From Zeus faber (lineage: Eukaryota > Chordata > Actinopteri > Zeiformes > Zeidae), in assembly GCA_960531495.1 (NCBI GenBank), contig OY482854.1:33241293-33305292 (forward strand): DNA of 64,000 nt. The letters are read 5' to 3'. This document shows positions 9,916-26,755 of the stretch, piece after piece. The position numbers and the translations under genes were made by a program. The notes below the pieces were generated by a model, which was given only the letters and a program-made list of their open reading frames with translations, was not told the DNA's origin and did no database searches. Within the stretch, counting starts at the first letter, position 1; every line of letters begins with the position of its first letter.

Positions 9916-11010
9916 GACTATTTATTGTGACGCTGTACATTCATGCGATGCTCTCCGTAAGAAGGAAGATTGTACATAGAGGACTTTGTTCAGAATAACA
10001 AGACGACCCAATGCAGTAAGGCAGGGAATGGAACCTGCAGCACTTAGTTCAACTCCCTTGGACATAGTTAGTAAAAAGTGTTTTCCTTCCAGCTCTCCGC
10101 TGGGCAGCCTGTCTATCCCTCTTTCGGTGTAAGACACCTTCCCTTATCTCAGCCAGACCCGTCTGCGTCGTTTGAGTCGCTCTCACAGCTGAGAGATGAG
10201 GCGATAGCGTGGAAATCCAGCGTCTACGTCTTTCGGGGTGAATTTCTCATTTCCTTAAACGGAAGCATGTGTGTTTGATCCGCGCACCTGACGGGCGGTG
10301 AAATCACCTCTCTGTTGGCACGGCAACGCAGCCCCCCCAAACCCCCCATCCTTCTGTCTGCACTCCTTTTTTTATAGAATTTGACCTCATGTTTCTCTCT
10401 CCCTTCTTTCCCTGTCTTATGTTTCATTTCTCTACATCTCCCAATCCTTTCTAATCTGCCTTGATTGTTTCTCTCACTTTTTCTTCTTCTTCTTCTTCTT
10501 CTTCTTCTTCTTCTTCCTCTTCCTCATGTCATCCCTCCTCTGTCCTGCCATGTGAAGGTGAACTGCTCCCGTCTCCTGCCTTACAGACATTTGAGGATTT
10601 CTGGTTCAGGTTTTGGAGGTACTCCTAAAATCCTGAACACATTTTTCTGACCGGAAGAGAATTTTCCTGTAAACTAGACTAAAAAAATGAAGTTGTGTAC
10701 ATTTTTTATAATTCATTGAAGGAACCATTGAAGTCATTTGTTGTCTGTGTTGGTTATTTTGACGTGTATGGTTTCTATTTTTTTTTTTACTGTTTATTAA
10801 CTTAAATTACTCGAGCTGTGTTTTGATCTGTATTTTATATGCTGAAATGTAATGTTTTTACTTTCGGGGAAAGTAAGATTGAAGACTTATTTTTTACATT
10901 TGTTACAGATGTAACATAAGTATTTTCCACTTTTGATAAAACTATAACATGCTGAATGCTTTGTACTTGTAAAGAGCCAATAACAGAATAAAAAAAAACA
11001 AGTATTTATT
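9916..11010 (+). other. fat4: fat4 3' UTR
   Basis: The sequence after the TGA stop is non-coding and becomes AT-rich towards 11 kb. It includes a (TTC)n tract at about 10479-10516 and a single convincing polyadenylation signal near the end. No transposon is seen in it. The end is inferred from the signal, not from a transcript. Confidence 0.75.
10987..10992 (+). promoter_or_regulatory. Polyadenylation signal AATAAA
   Basis: A canonical AATAAA followed by an A run, with a T/G-rich element (TGTTTGTTG) about 25-30 bp further on. This is the arrangement of a vertebrate cleavage/polyadenylation site, and it lies about 1.07 kb after the fat4 stop. Confidence 0.75.
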
Positions 11011-11074
11011 TAAGAAATGTTTGTTGAGCACTTTTGACAGCGACGTCATCTTGTGAATGCTCTGCTAGATGGTT

Positions 11075-11313
11075 CCAGCAGCATCCAGGAGGTTCCCTGA
11101 GTCTCCAGGAGTTTCCTGGACATTCCAGGAGTCTCCAGGGGTCTCCAGGAGGTTCCCGGAGTCTCCAGGAGGTTCCAGGAGTGTCCAGGAGGTTCCAGGA
11201 GTCTCCGGGAGGTTCCAGGAGTGTCCAGGGGTCTCCAGGAGCGTCCAGCAGTCTCCAGGAGGTTCCAGGAGTCTCCAGGAGTTTCCCAGAGGTTCCAGGA
11301 GGTTCTTGGACTT
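11075..11313. repeat. 10-bp minisatellite GGTTCCAGGA/GTCTCCAGGA
   Basis: Around 23 units of a decamer ending in CCAGGA. Open frames in several phases (SLQEVPG, LLEPPGD repeats) are by-products. It begins about 65 bp after the presumed 3' end of fat4. Confidence 0.9.
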
Positions 11314-11321
11314 GAAATCCC

Positions 11322-11460
11322 CTCTCTGAGTGGAACAAACCATTTGGAAGGGGAGCCAGTGGGTGTCTAGGCCAAGCACAACATAGCGGACTGAACCATT
11401 TTGTTTTTGACAATTATTTACATCTGGATCATTGAGCAGAACACAGTGTTTCATCACATA

Positions 11461-11492
<32 letters not shown>

Positions 11493-11652
11493 CGGACGGA
11501 CGGACGGGTTAGGGTTAGATAGATAGATGGACAGATAGATGGATGAATATACAGAGCTATGGGGAAACTTATGGATAACTACCCTCTTCTGTGAGGCTGT
11601 GACATAGAGCCACATTGTTGTGTAGAACCTGATGTAGAACACACACACACAG

Positions 11653-11693
<41 letters not shown>

Positions 11694-12828
11694 GGACACA
11701 CTGAAACAATAAAAACTGTAAAAATAGTAAATACAGTGAAACCAGTAAAAACAGTGGAAACTGTAAAACATTAAAAGCAGTAAAACAGTGGAAACAGTAA
11801 AAACGTTGGAAACTGTAAAACAGTTAAAACCGTAAAACAGTTAAAACAATAAAACAGTGAAAACAGTAAAAACATTGGAAACTGTAAAACAGTGAAAACA
11901 GTAAAACAGTGGAAACAGTAAAAGGAGTGGAAACTGTAAAACAGTTAAAACAGTAAAACAGTGAAAACAGTAAAAACATTGGAAACTGTAAAACAGTGAA
12001 AACAGTAAAACAGTGGAAACAGTAAAACAGTGGAAACAGTAAAAGCAGTGGGAACTGTAAAAACAGTAAAACAGTGGGAACAGTAAAAACAGTGGAAACT
12101 GTTAAACAGTAGAAACAGTAAAACAGTGGAAAATGTAAAAACAGTGGACACAGTAAAACAGTGAAACCAGTAAAAACAGTGGGAACAGTAAAAACAGTGG
12201 AATCAGTAAAACAACAAAAACTGTAAAACTGTGGTAACAGTAAAATCATGGAAACAATAAAAACTGTACAAAACTGTAAAAACAGTAAAACAGTGAAACT
12301 GTGGAAACTGTGGAAACAGTTAAACTGTGAAAACAGTGAAGAAAACAGTGAAAACAGTAAAACAGCGGAAACAGTAAAAAAACTAAAATGGAAACAGCAA
12401 AACACAGTGAAAACAGTTGAAACTGTAAAACAGTAAAAAACAGTAAAAAACAGTAAAACAGTGGAAACAGTAAAATCAGTGGAAACAGTAACAGCAGTGG
12501 GAACTGTAAAACTGTAAAAACAGTAAAACAGTGGGAACAGTAAAAACAGTGGAAACTGTTAAACAGTAAAAACAGAAAAACAGTGGACACAGTAAAACAG
12601 TGAAACCAGTAAAAACAGTGGGAACAGTGGGAACAGTAAAAATAGTGGAATCAGTAAAACAACAAAAACTGTAAAAAACTGTAAAAACAGTAAAACGGTG
12701 GAAACTGTAAAACTGTGAAAATAGTGAAAACAGTAAAAACAGTCAAACTGTAAAACACAGTGAAAACAGTGAAACTGTCGAAACAGTTAAACTGTGAAAA
12801 CAGTAAAACAGTGAAAACAGTAAAACAA
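11322..12828. repeat. Tandem block, copy 1 (unique segment plus CAGTAAAA array)
   Basis: The block opens with about 150 bp of non-repetitive sequence starting CTCTCTGAGTGGAACAAACC, then a GA run, GACG/GATA tetranucleotides, GGATGAATATACAGAG, a TG run and a long degenerate array of CAGTAAAA/CAGTGGAAA units (about 11700-12828). The same order recurs at 12829. The array gives phenylalanine/cysteine/valine-rich open frames on the minus strand that are not genes. Confidence 0.85.
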
Positions 12829-12966
12829 CTCTCTGAGTGGAACAAACCATTTGGAAGGGGAGCCAGCGGGTGTCTGGGCCAAGCACAACACAGCGGACTG
12901 AACCATTTTGTTTTTGACAATTATTTACATCTGGATCATTGAGCAGAACACGGTGCTTCATCACAT

Positions 12967-12997
<31 letters not shown>

Positions 12998-13515
12998 CGG
13001 TCGGATGGACGGACGGACGGATGGATGAATATACAGAGTTATGGGGAAACTTAAGATCTGTGTGTGTGTGCAAACAGAAAAAAAGAGAGAAACCAGTAAA
13101 AACAGTGGAGTCAGTAAAACAGTTAAAAAAGTAAAAATGTGGAAACACTAAAACTGTAAAACAGTGGAAACTGTAAAACAGTGGAATCAGTAAAAAACAG
13201 TAAGAACAGTGAAACCGGTAAAAACAGTGAAACCGGTAAAAACAGTAAAACAGTGAAAATAGTAAAACAGTGAAAACAGTAAAACTGTGGAAACAGTAAA
13301 CATTTGAAACAGTAAAACTGTGAAAACAGTAAAACAGTAAAAAACAGTAAAAAACAGTGAAAACAGTAAAACAGTAAAACAGTGGAAACAGTAAAACAAA
13401 AGATTAAAAAACATTAAAAAACATTAAAAAACATTAAAAAACAGTAAAAACAATGGAAACAGTAAAAACAGTGGAAACAGTGACACAGTAAAACAGTGAA
13501 AACAGTAAAACAGTG
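12829..13515. repeat. Tandem block, copy 2
   Basis: This repeats the layout of the block at 11322. About 155 bp begins CTCTCTGAGTGGAACAAACC with only a few substitutions, then GA, GACG and GATG tracts, GGATGAATATACAGAG, a short TG run and a shorter CAGTAAAA-type array. The unique part differs at scattered sites, so the copies are not brand new. Confidence 0.85.
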
Positions 13516-13565
13516 TTGTGGTGGAGGGGGCGGCTTAAGCAGTCACACCTGATGCTGGCAGAGCC

Positions 13566-13750
13566 CTGCCAGCTCTGCCAGCCTTGTTCCAGCCTTGTTC
13601 CAGCCTTGTTCCAGCCTTGTTCCAGCCTCGTTCCAGCCTTGTTCCAGCCTTGTTCCAGCCTCGTTCCAGCCTTGTTCCAGCCTTGTTCCAGCCTTGTTCC
13701 AGCCTTGTTCCAGCCTTGTTCCAGCCTCGTTCCAGCCTTGTTCCACCCCT
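13566..13750. repeat. 11-bp minisatellite AGCCTTGTTCC
   Basis: About 16-17 units of AGCCTTGTTCC, with AGCCTCGTTCC variants spaced at intervals. The 33-bp triple unit yields an 11-residue repeat in all frames, which explains the open frames on both strands. Confidence 0.93.
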
Positions 13751-13760
13751 GGAACATCAA

Positions 13761-16608
13761 CCCTGGTCGTCTGTGTCTCTGTGCCGGAGCCCCACATTGG
13801 GCACCACTGTGGCAGATTCGCCAGCATGTTCAACCCGAGTGACGTGTTCAGGGACCTCCGGGACAGTCACGTCTGCACTAGCATTAGATCTGCAAGCAGC
13901 TAGCTGACAGAAATGTTCTTATGAATGAATATATACGATGAAAAAGAAAAATGAAAACCTACAAATAATTCAAATTCTTAGCTGTAAAATGAAATAAATA
14001 AATTAAAGGTTCCGCCCACATGTGGAAGTGACGCAGTGATGTTTATAAAGAGTTTATTAGTAGAGTCCCATCAGATGTAAACATAGATGAATATACTGTA
14101 CGGGATCAATGCAATAAAACACTCCTTTCTTCCAAGGACCTTGGGAGGTTTGGAATGGACCTTGGAAGTTTTGGAATGGACCTTGAAGACACTTGGTGAG
14201 TGATTGCTCTAACTGGGGCTGCGAGATACCATCACAATATTGATATAAAATCTGGATTGATGTAGACCACACCCAGCTGGCACAGTGCTGAACATCAAAC
14301 ACCTTCCTAATAATATGTCAAAAGACAAAAATGGCTTAGTTAAATCATCATTTTCAATGATAATGATTCATAATTCATAATTCATTTGTGGGCCAAATTT
14401 AACCAAATATTATGCATGAAGCAGGCCACATTAAATATTGCCCCCGAGACATGTGAGACCCCTGCAATAGACCGCCGTGCCTCTTCCTGTAGACCACCGT
14501 GTCCACTCAGCTTCCTGTAGAGGGCCGTGTCCACTTCTCCATCTGAGGGGGTTGGAAAGTGTGCAAGGTGGAGGGGTTGGAGTCCGGGTGTAGCTTCAGT
14601 CTCCTGGTGGAGGGACATTGTGCTTTGTGACACCACCACGGTAGTGTTGCAGCTGAGGGGAGTGATCAATGGCCTCTGAGTTGTGACGGTGTTGTTTAGA
14701 TGGTGGCACCAGTTTGTGCCTGAATCATGACAAACTGCACAGTTGCGTAGCCTGGTCACACCAGACCACCTGGTTATCAGCAAAAACCCAAAACATATAG
14801 CAACCTTAACACACACACACACACACAGATCTGGCTGTTGGGGTGGAGCGGTTTCCTGCTGCTTCTCTAAATGTTTGGCGCTGGAGGCTCTTGAAGACGC
14901 TGCTGGAAGGAGCTCACTGGATAAACAGCCTGAAGTGGCAGCGAATGTCTTTTCAGAGCGAGCGTGGCCTCATGGGAGGAGGATCAAGTGTCTGATTGAA
15001 AGACGCTCAGTAAACGACGGCCACAAGGTGCGCTGACGTAAAAGTAGAAAACCAACGAATTGAATTCCTAAAGATGTCAAATAATAACTCATGTGGCATG
15101 AGTTCATTCATCTAAAATGTCATAATTGAATGAGGTTCATGACAAGTCTCCTCTTTGTGGATCACACATAATTTTGAATTTGTTTTATCAATCATTTTAT
15201 TGAACTCTGACAGATCAATATTTTGAGCGCTGCAGTAGCAACAACATGGGAAGTACTGACGAGTAATTCTTGGTGCAGTGGTTGATTGAAATCTCAGCAC
15301 ACGACACGAGATGATGTCAGAGGCGTTTTGAGGGTTTGCTTCCTGAACTCGAGCTGAGCTGAGCTGAGTGTGGATGTGGCCGCTCCGTGTGTCTTGGCGC
15401 AGATCATCTCGTTTCGTAAATCTGCTTTTACTGGGACATTTTTCTTATTCCGGCTTCACTGCCGACCTGCGTGCCAGAGGTTCTCTGGGTCGCTGGCGGT
15501 CCATTTATGGTGCTGCGATGGAGAAGATTACACCGAGCTGAAAACAATGCTGAGTTTCCTGCCAAGAACCGACTCTAGCAAAACAAACAGCCACGCTGCG
15601 AGGGCGGAGTCCAAACCACCGCCAGAACATTTCACACGTTCAGAGCCTCCGCTTGAAAGAGCAGCTCCACCTCCGGGTCCAAGTGCAGACGGTGGTGATA
15701 GTAAACACTGATTGTTCATCGCGTTGTGGGTGTTTGCAGCAGCAGAGCGGAGCAAGAGAAAAGGGAAAGTCGGCCCCAAAGCAGGGAGCGAGGCTGCGAC
15801 GGGCTCCATCCGAGCCTGCAGCCGACTGCGCAGATCAGCTGGTTTGCAGCTTCTGCCGACGGAGGGAATGTGAGGGTTCAGTCGTGAAGATGACTCAACT
15901 TGGGAGAGAGAAGAAGCCGATTTATAACATACAGCTGTTAACAGCGTTCTGTCACCTCATTTCGTTCCTGTTGTGCCAGCACTGTAGAACAATTAAAAAA
16001 AGAAAACGCACCAAACATTTGAAATCTTGTGTGAACTGTGTTTTTTGGGATATTATTCTCACATTGTTTGACACTGCTTCTGCACAGCATCTGTTTGTAA
16101 TTACTTTCACATGCATCCAAACCATGAACACAAACCATGTTGTAACTTTACTTATCAATATGATTTCCCCTCGGTCCTGTGCTTTCCACATGTGCAATAT
16201 GCCAGAATACTGAAAAATGTGCATCCGTTTGAAAGTCTGAGTATTGAGATTGGTTGAGGCAGGAGTGGGCGGGGCTACCAAGAATACCGCTTGTTCTATT
16301 GGACGATACTTAGTCGTGTTTAGTTTTGAACCAGTCCAACTTTTGTCGGTTTTAAAAATAATTTTCCGGTTCATCGTCAACCTTCTTCTGTCTAGTCAAA
16401 GGGTCAATCTGCATTTGTGTGCGGGCCACATTTGGCCCCCAGACCAGTGATTGAACAGCCCCGATTCACTACCTCTCTCGGCGCTGTGGCACGATCGACA
16501 CATTGTGGATTCAAAGCCGTGACTCCTGATCAACGGACTCTCTGTCGCTATCGCTCTGTCCTGAAAGGAGATCACTTCATCTCAGTTTCCATGAGCGTTG
16601 GAGGTTGA
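13761..16608. other. Intergenic, no gene recognised
   Basis: Unique-looking sequence with a short CA tract near 14810. Several modest open frames (for example 15370-15711 and 15653-16213) show no known domains and lack splice or start context. The two stretches near 14390 and 16425 resembling GGGCCA-rich repeat ends are too weak to call. Confidence 0.6.
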
Positions 16609-16611
16609 ACT

Positions 16612-16682
16612 GCTCCAGCGCCAGGCTCTGCTCCTGCTCCAGCGCCAGGCTCTGCTCCTGCTCCAGCGCCAGGCTCTGCTCC
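16612..16682. repeat. 24-bp tandem repeat, three copies
   Basis: Three copies of a unit starting CTCCAGCGCCAGGCTCTGCT, nearly identical. Confidence 0.9.
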
Positions 16683-16827
16683 CGCTCTGCAGTAACACAA
16701 TCCCCTCAAAACAGATCTGCTGCGAACGGCTTCTCTCAGCGCCATGAAACACACAAACAGCTGCAGACAATTCACAAGAAGCAAATATTTCACTGCAGAG
16801 AAGTGTGTGTGTGTGTCAGAGGCCCAT

Positions 16828-18919
<2,092 letters not shown>

Positions 18920-18920
18920 G

Positions 18921-19440
18921 AGATGTCCTCTGGTCCTCTAGTCCTCTGGTCCTTTGGTCCTCATCCTCTGGTCCTCTAGTCCTCTGGTCCTCTAGTCCTC
19001 TGGCCCTTTGGTCCTCGTCCTCTGGTCCTCTGGTCCTTTGGTCCTGTTGTCCTCTGGTCCTCTGGTCCTCTAGTCCTCTGGTCCTTTGTTCCTCATCCTC
19101 TGGTCCTCTAATCCTCTGGTCCTTTGGTCCTCATCCTCTGGTCCTCTAGTCCTCTGGTCCTTTGGTCCTCATCCTCTGGTCCTCTGGTCCTCTGGTCCTT
19201 TAGTCCTCATCCTCTGGTCCTCTAGTCCTCTGCTCCTCATCCTCTGGTCCTCTAGTCCTCTGGTCCTTTGGTCCTCATCCTCTGATCCTCTGGTCCTCTA
19301 GTCCTCTGGTCCTCTGCTCCTCATCCTCTGCTCCTCATCCTCTGGTCCTCTGCTCCTCATACTCTGGTCCTCTGCTCCTCATCCTCTGGTCCTCTAGTCC
19401 TCTGGTCCATTGGTCCTCATCCTCTGGTCCTCTGGTCTTA
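18921..19440. repeat. Minisatellite of GTCCTCTGGTCCTCTA-type units
   Basis: About 520 bp of degenerate units built from CTCTGGTCCTCTAGTC and CTTTGGTCCTCATC. The higher-order unit is about 35-40 bp. Confidence 0.9.
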
Positions 19441-22084
19441 CCTCCGGGTCCAGTCTCTGCTGTGGCTTCAGCTTCTAGTAAACCCTCCCATTCATCAAAT
19501 TGCAGTTTATCATGGCTGGTTGCAGGCGGGAAGGTCAGGATAATAAACTTTAGCTTTACTCTCCAGTGTTCATGTTTTCCTTGGTCACCGCTGATGTCAT
19601 CGCTCCATTAAATTGCCAAAAAATGACTAAACTGTAAATTCCATCCAACTTGTGGGGGAAAGTGAACTGATAATTGTCCCGACAGAGCAGCACAACAGGT
19701 CGTTTATTGAAAGTAAGGACTCCAAAGTGGCTGTAACGTGCCATGGCTTTGCCTGGAAATCCTTTTCTGCTCCAAAAGAATTAGATGGAGAATCACAGGT
19801 AATCTCGTCTCCATCAGGGATTCAAAGTCATGGAAAGTCATATTCTGTATATTCCTTTACATATGATATTCTATGAACTCTCATATTAATTGATGATATT
19901 TAATATCAATTTTTTTTCTAAGATTTCTGTCAAATGAGGATAAATCTAAATTTTCAAAAGAATTGTGGATTAACAGAAATTAAAAACAGGTAAATTTAGG
20001 CGCTTTGTGTTTTGTAGAGGCTTCTCTTCAGAGTCTCACGGCAGGTGGAAGCTGAGAACCGTCCAGAAAAGCCTAAAACAGAGGAACCAAATGTGTGTCT
20101 GAGACCTTCTGGAGCAGCAGAGCATCTCTCCACGTTGATAAGTCAAAGAAAAACAATCATCGTCTCCTTTGACACCAGATACCACAGAAACAACTCTTAA
20201 AGGGAAAGTCGTTCTTTTGAGTTCCCGCTGCTTCTCCCGTCCTCAATCATGGCTGACCGAGCGCTGAACCGCTCCATTCTGTCTCCGAGTCTCTGCCAAT
20301 GTAAGCAGATTCCTCCTCTAGTTCGACGCTGTGCCTCTTATTAATGCAGCGCTTGATAAGGCCGTCCTGCATTACGACTCCAACCCAGAGAAGAGTTAAT
20401 AACTGATGCAAGTCGTGCTAAACAAGAGCTTCCCATAGACGAGCGCCACGTACCACCCAGGTTCTAACACACACGGGGTCCAGAACAAAAGGGTTGCCTG
20501 CAGCGGCCTCCCGTCCTCCCGGATTAAGGCCTTTAAACGTCCAGCTGTTGGAGCTCAGACTCTAAACGCACTTTTTTTTTCATTGGAGCTTTTGGAAAGA
20601 TCAGAGTTTCCGTGGTAGAAAGTTTTATGGCTGAACCAACGTATCGCTCTTTAAAATTGCTGGAGCCCTGTAACTTTTTTATTTAAAAAGGTACCACAGA
20701 GCGGAAATCAAATGTCCTAGATAACAATAACTTTGTAATCTACAACTGCTTCCCCGGTTTGGGAATCATCACAATCACGCAGCCGGACTGTAAACACGAC
20801 CTGGAAACGTGATCTGGTCCCGTTCAAGCAAATGACTCTTTTATGAATGAAAGGCTTGATGAGCATTGAGATGTTTTTCTCAGAAACTTCACTCCACCAT
20901 ATCGTGTTCAGTGCTCTTGGCAGTTAGTGAAGCCGTAGGTATCGCGCTTTCAAATCCCATCATTCGTCATATCTTTTATATCATCTTCACACGACCCGGA
21001 GTCGGCCGCACCGTAGCTCACCACCGATAAACACCTGGAAGACTGAAGCTGCAGGAGAAGCTCTGCTTAGTTACAGCGAAGCATCAGTCCCCTCCTCCAT
21101 ATCCTGTTTTATGGACATGAGCTGAATTAACATCAACACATTGTTACTTCAAGCTGAATGAGGATGAAAATGTTTAAACGTGCACCAGTATCAACTCTGC
21201 TGGGAAATGTCAGTGGTTAACACTCAATTCAATGTTCTACTTCTGGTTAAACTTATTTTTCTGACAAATGGTCCCAAAATCCTTTTGAAAAACCATTGGT
21301 TTGGTTGGTTGATGAAGAAATGGTGATAGCACACCACAATAGTACAGTGTTCAGCTCATTCCACATTTACTTAAAAATGGAAAATGCTCAACCCCCTTTG
21401 CTTTCCAGAGAACAACCGAGCAAGCTTTTGCTTTGCAGCCCGTGAGAGTTCATCAGGTCAGCGGAGTCGACTTTGCTTAAATATTTCTTGGCGTCTAAAG
21501 CCGGTGGTGAGAGTCTTGTGAAGAGGATCCAAAGCGAACACCTGGTTCATATTCTGTCTCCCCAATCTGCTTTCCTTGGACCCGACGTCTTCCTCTTCTT
21601 CCATTTCAGCTCTTTGAGATATAACATACATTCAGATACTTAAAGTGTCTCGTAGGGGAAGGCCGGGCAGGTAGAGACGTCCTTTGCAGCCATTTGGAAA
21701 AGTGATTTATTGCAGTTTGGCAGCCCGGTGTGAGCCGCCGAGAGTTCTAGCGTCTTTGAGCGGGACTGGAAGCCATAGTGAACGTATCAATGCACAATTA
21801 TGAGAACCGTTAATGCCTCTTTTGGGCCCCAGTATTCTAACAAGTAAATGTTGGATTCCGTCCGGATATTTTTATAGGCGGGTTCAAAGGATCACGTACA
21901 GAACCAGATTTCCCCGGCGTTCTCCAGTGTCGTTTGAGGGTGTCTGCGAACACATTATCATCTCAGATGTTTGCCTCAGAGGCAGCCATTCCATGGCCGG
22001 GGGAAGACATTTTCTTTTTACTAGGCAGCAAATGGAGGTGGCTCTGGGGTTTACAGATAGCAGTAAATTCCTCTGCACACCTAG
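19441..22084. other. Intergenic, no gene recognised
   Basis: A 2.6-kb stretch free of simple repeats, the longest such run downstream of fat4 up to this point. No open frame of interest. Its unique character makes it a candidate for regulatory DNA, without direct proof. Confidence 0.5.
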
Positions 22085-22934
22085 GGGCCAATTGACAAAG
22101 CGATTGCGCGACTTTTGTGGCCGCTAAACCGGTGCAAATAACAGAATAGGCGAGCGTCTAATTCACAAAGCACCCACCAACAGTGAAATGCAGCGCTAAC
22201 TGCGCTGCCACGCAAATTGCGTCTTGGACCCCCGGTGCTATTTGCGCAAAGTTAAATGAGGTATTACTCATACATTTGGTTCGAAATTTGCCCCTTTCTA
22301 TGCAAATGGACCTCGTTGCAAAAAAACATCCCAGTCAGAGTGACGCTATTTCCGTCTGCAGGGACCTGGTGGCAACTGCATGTAGACCAAAAAAATAAAA
22401 GGCAGCGATGCGTGATCGCCGGCAGTGAGTTGGTGCAACTGAAGAGTAGACTTTCCAGTGATCTGTAAATTATATTTCGACACTACAATTATTATTAAAA
22501 TGATCATTAGTAAAGATGCCTTGAACGGGCAGCAGTCTGTGGTGGTTTTCAAAACTCCCTCCAAAAGCAACTTGTTGAAACTTTGAATAAATGATAGTAC
22601 AAAAAACACAATACAAACATTGACAAAAAATGTTCCATAATTCCTATTAAACTCAAAAGATATAGAAAAAACAACTCGAAGTTAAAGGGAATAGCTATAA
22701 AGGTGTCCGTTCGACACTGCTGCTGCCGTGGCAAAACGATTGAGGACCATGGACAGCTCCACTCAAACCCGTTTTTTTTTTTATTGGAGTGAAAAAAAAG
22801 AATGAAAAATAATGCTATTACATACGGAGGAGTATTGGGGCCAAGCAAAGAATAAAATACTGTGTTTTGAGAATGACCTCCGCTCCGATTGCTTCCTCTG
22901 CTTTGGGGGGACATGAGATTTGGGGGCAATGCGT

Positions 22935-23004
22935 AATGGAGAGGGAGCGTTTGGAGTGGAGCGCAGCGAGCGGCGCACTACGCTCCGTGCACTCCCTCTC
23001 CATT
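22935..23004. repeat. Inverted repeat inside the 22-kb element
   Basis: AATGGAGAGGGAG and CTCCCTCTCCATT form perfect 13-bp arms around a GC-rich core that can pair partly further. It lies about 30 bp upstream of the LINE-type tail, so it may belong to that inserted retroposon. Confidence 0.7.
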
Positions 23005-23031
23005 TTGTATTTGTGCTTATTTGTGCTTTTT

Positions 23032-23086
23032 TAAAGTAATTTCCCCCTGGGATTATTAAAGTATTTCTGATTCTGATTCTGATTTA
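23032..23086 (+). mobile_element. LINE-type 3' tail nested in the DNA element
   Basis: TAATTTCCCCCTGGGATTAT followed by TAAAGTATTTCTGATT and repeated TTCTGA units. This is a common 3' terminus of fish LINEs, here inserted within the 22085-23484 element. Confidence 0.6.
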
Positions 23087-23773
23087 CCCGTTCCCTGTTT
23101 TCCAAACAAAATAAATAAAAACAGTGTTTTTATTTTAGATGTATTTATTTTTCCTACATTTCCTAATTGATTGAAACAAAAAAAGCCCTGTGCATCCCGT
23201 GCCGCATCCGCTGAGCCATCAATCCCCATTTTTCTACTTCTCTCTGCCGTTGTCCTGCCTACCGTGTTCTTTGCGCAAAGCCACCATTAATATTTTTCCA
23301 TATGAATGATTGCGTTCAGACACAAAACAAGGGCAAATTGCACTCAGTTGCAAAACTTTATGGACGTGTTTGTGCTGCAATATCTTTTGTAGGCGGACGC
23401 TGACATGCCGCAGATAGGGGGCACCATTGATGTGCAATTCATGGTGCTTTGAGCAACTGCAATCCATTCTTTGTGAACTGGCCCACTGGCTTCATCAATG
23501 GAAAGCTGCTTCCACAAATTGTTGCATCTAAGAACCAGAAAGATCTTCCGATAATTAGGATTTAAGAGTTTACAACCAAACAAGTGCTGAATTGACTGAT
23601 TTTCTTATCTTTTATTATCTAGACAGTGGCTCAGTATGTGGGCTCTGTTTTACCTGCAGGCTCCACATTTAATGCAGATATAAACTTCCAGACTTCCTGC
23701 ACCTTGTATTTTTTAGCAGAGAAAGATAACAGGACATCTATGTTCATTGCATTGGAGAAGAAGTTTACACGTG

Positions 23774-23829
23774 TTCTGGTTCAAATCCCCATATCCCTGC
23801 CATCAGGGATATGGGGATTTGAACCAGAA
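23774..23829. repeat. Perfect palindrome, 26-bp arms, 4-nt loop
   Basis: The left arm starts TTCTGGTTCAAATCCCCATA and ends TCCCTG. The right arm is its exact reverse complement, separated only by CCAT. Both arms carry GGTTCAAATCC, which fits the RNA polymerase III box B consensus, so the source could be a tRNA-like sequence. Confidence 0.95.
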
Positions 23830-24239
23830 TGTATTATTTTTCTGTACTTTTATTGTGTTTTCTTTCAATATTGCAGTCCATTTACAATGTCATAGAAGCA
23901 ATCATCATGTTCCATCAGTCATCATACTAAAGCTGGTTGATATCAAAATAACAGAAGCGTTGAAATACTTTTTGAACATGAGTGGGAGCCTCAGTGCAAT
24001 GAGGATGTTTCCCAAAGAAGAGCTATGCCGTTCCATTCATAGCCAGATCCAGAGTCTCCCCCAGATCAAGACCTTTGGCCGTGGGTTTGAATTCTGAGTT
24101 GTTCAACATAGTTTTTTATTGACTTGAAACATTATATTTGGTGAAATACCAAAGTTGGTGAAATACTATAGTTAGAGCCATTTTTAAGCAACAGACTGTC
24201 TAGTAATGTTGTTAGTGGTGAGAGGCAGTCGACCAAAAG

Positions 24240-26544
<2,305 letters not shown>

Positions 26545-26755
26545 AAGCCTGGGTCTGGTCCTTTCCAAGGCCTGGGTCTCTTGGTCTGGGCCTTTCCAAG
26601 CCCTGGGTCTGGTCCTTTCCAAGGCCTGGGTCTGGGTCTGAGCCTTTCCAAAGCCTGGGTCTCCTGGGCTGTGCTTTTCCAAGGCCTGGTCTGGGTCTTT
26701 CCAAGGCCTGGGTCTGTGCGGTTCCTTGGCCTGGGTCTGGGTTAGTGGGTCAACA
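26545..26755. repeat. Minisatellite of CCTTTCCAAGGCCTGGGTCT-type units
   Basis: Roughly ten degenerate units mixing CCTTTCCAAGGCCTGGGTCT and shorter forms. Open frames on both strands across it (proline/glycine/tryptophan-rich) are artefacts. Confidence 0.88.

Larger units (their letters stand above)
22085..23484. mobile_element. Putative DNA transposon with 16-bp inverted ends
   Basis: The left end GGGCCAATTGACAAAG and the reverse complement of the right end GGGCCAGTTCACAAAG match at 14 of 16 positions and delimit 1.4 kb. Both subterminal regions are rich in TTGCGC/TTGCAA motifs. No transposase is recognisable inside, so it is probably non-autonomous or decayed. Target duplications are not clear, and the superfamily is left open. 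A LINE-type tail and hairpin lie inside it. Confidence 0.55.
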
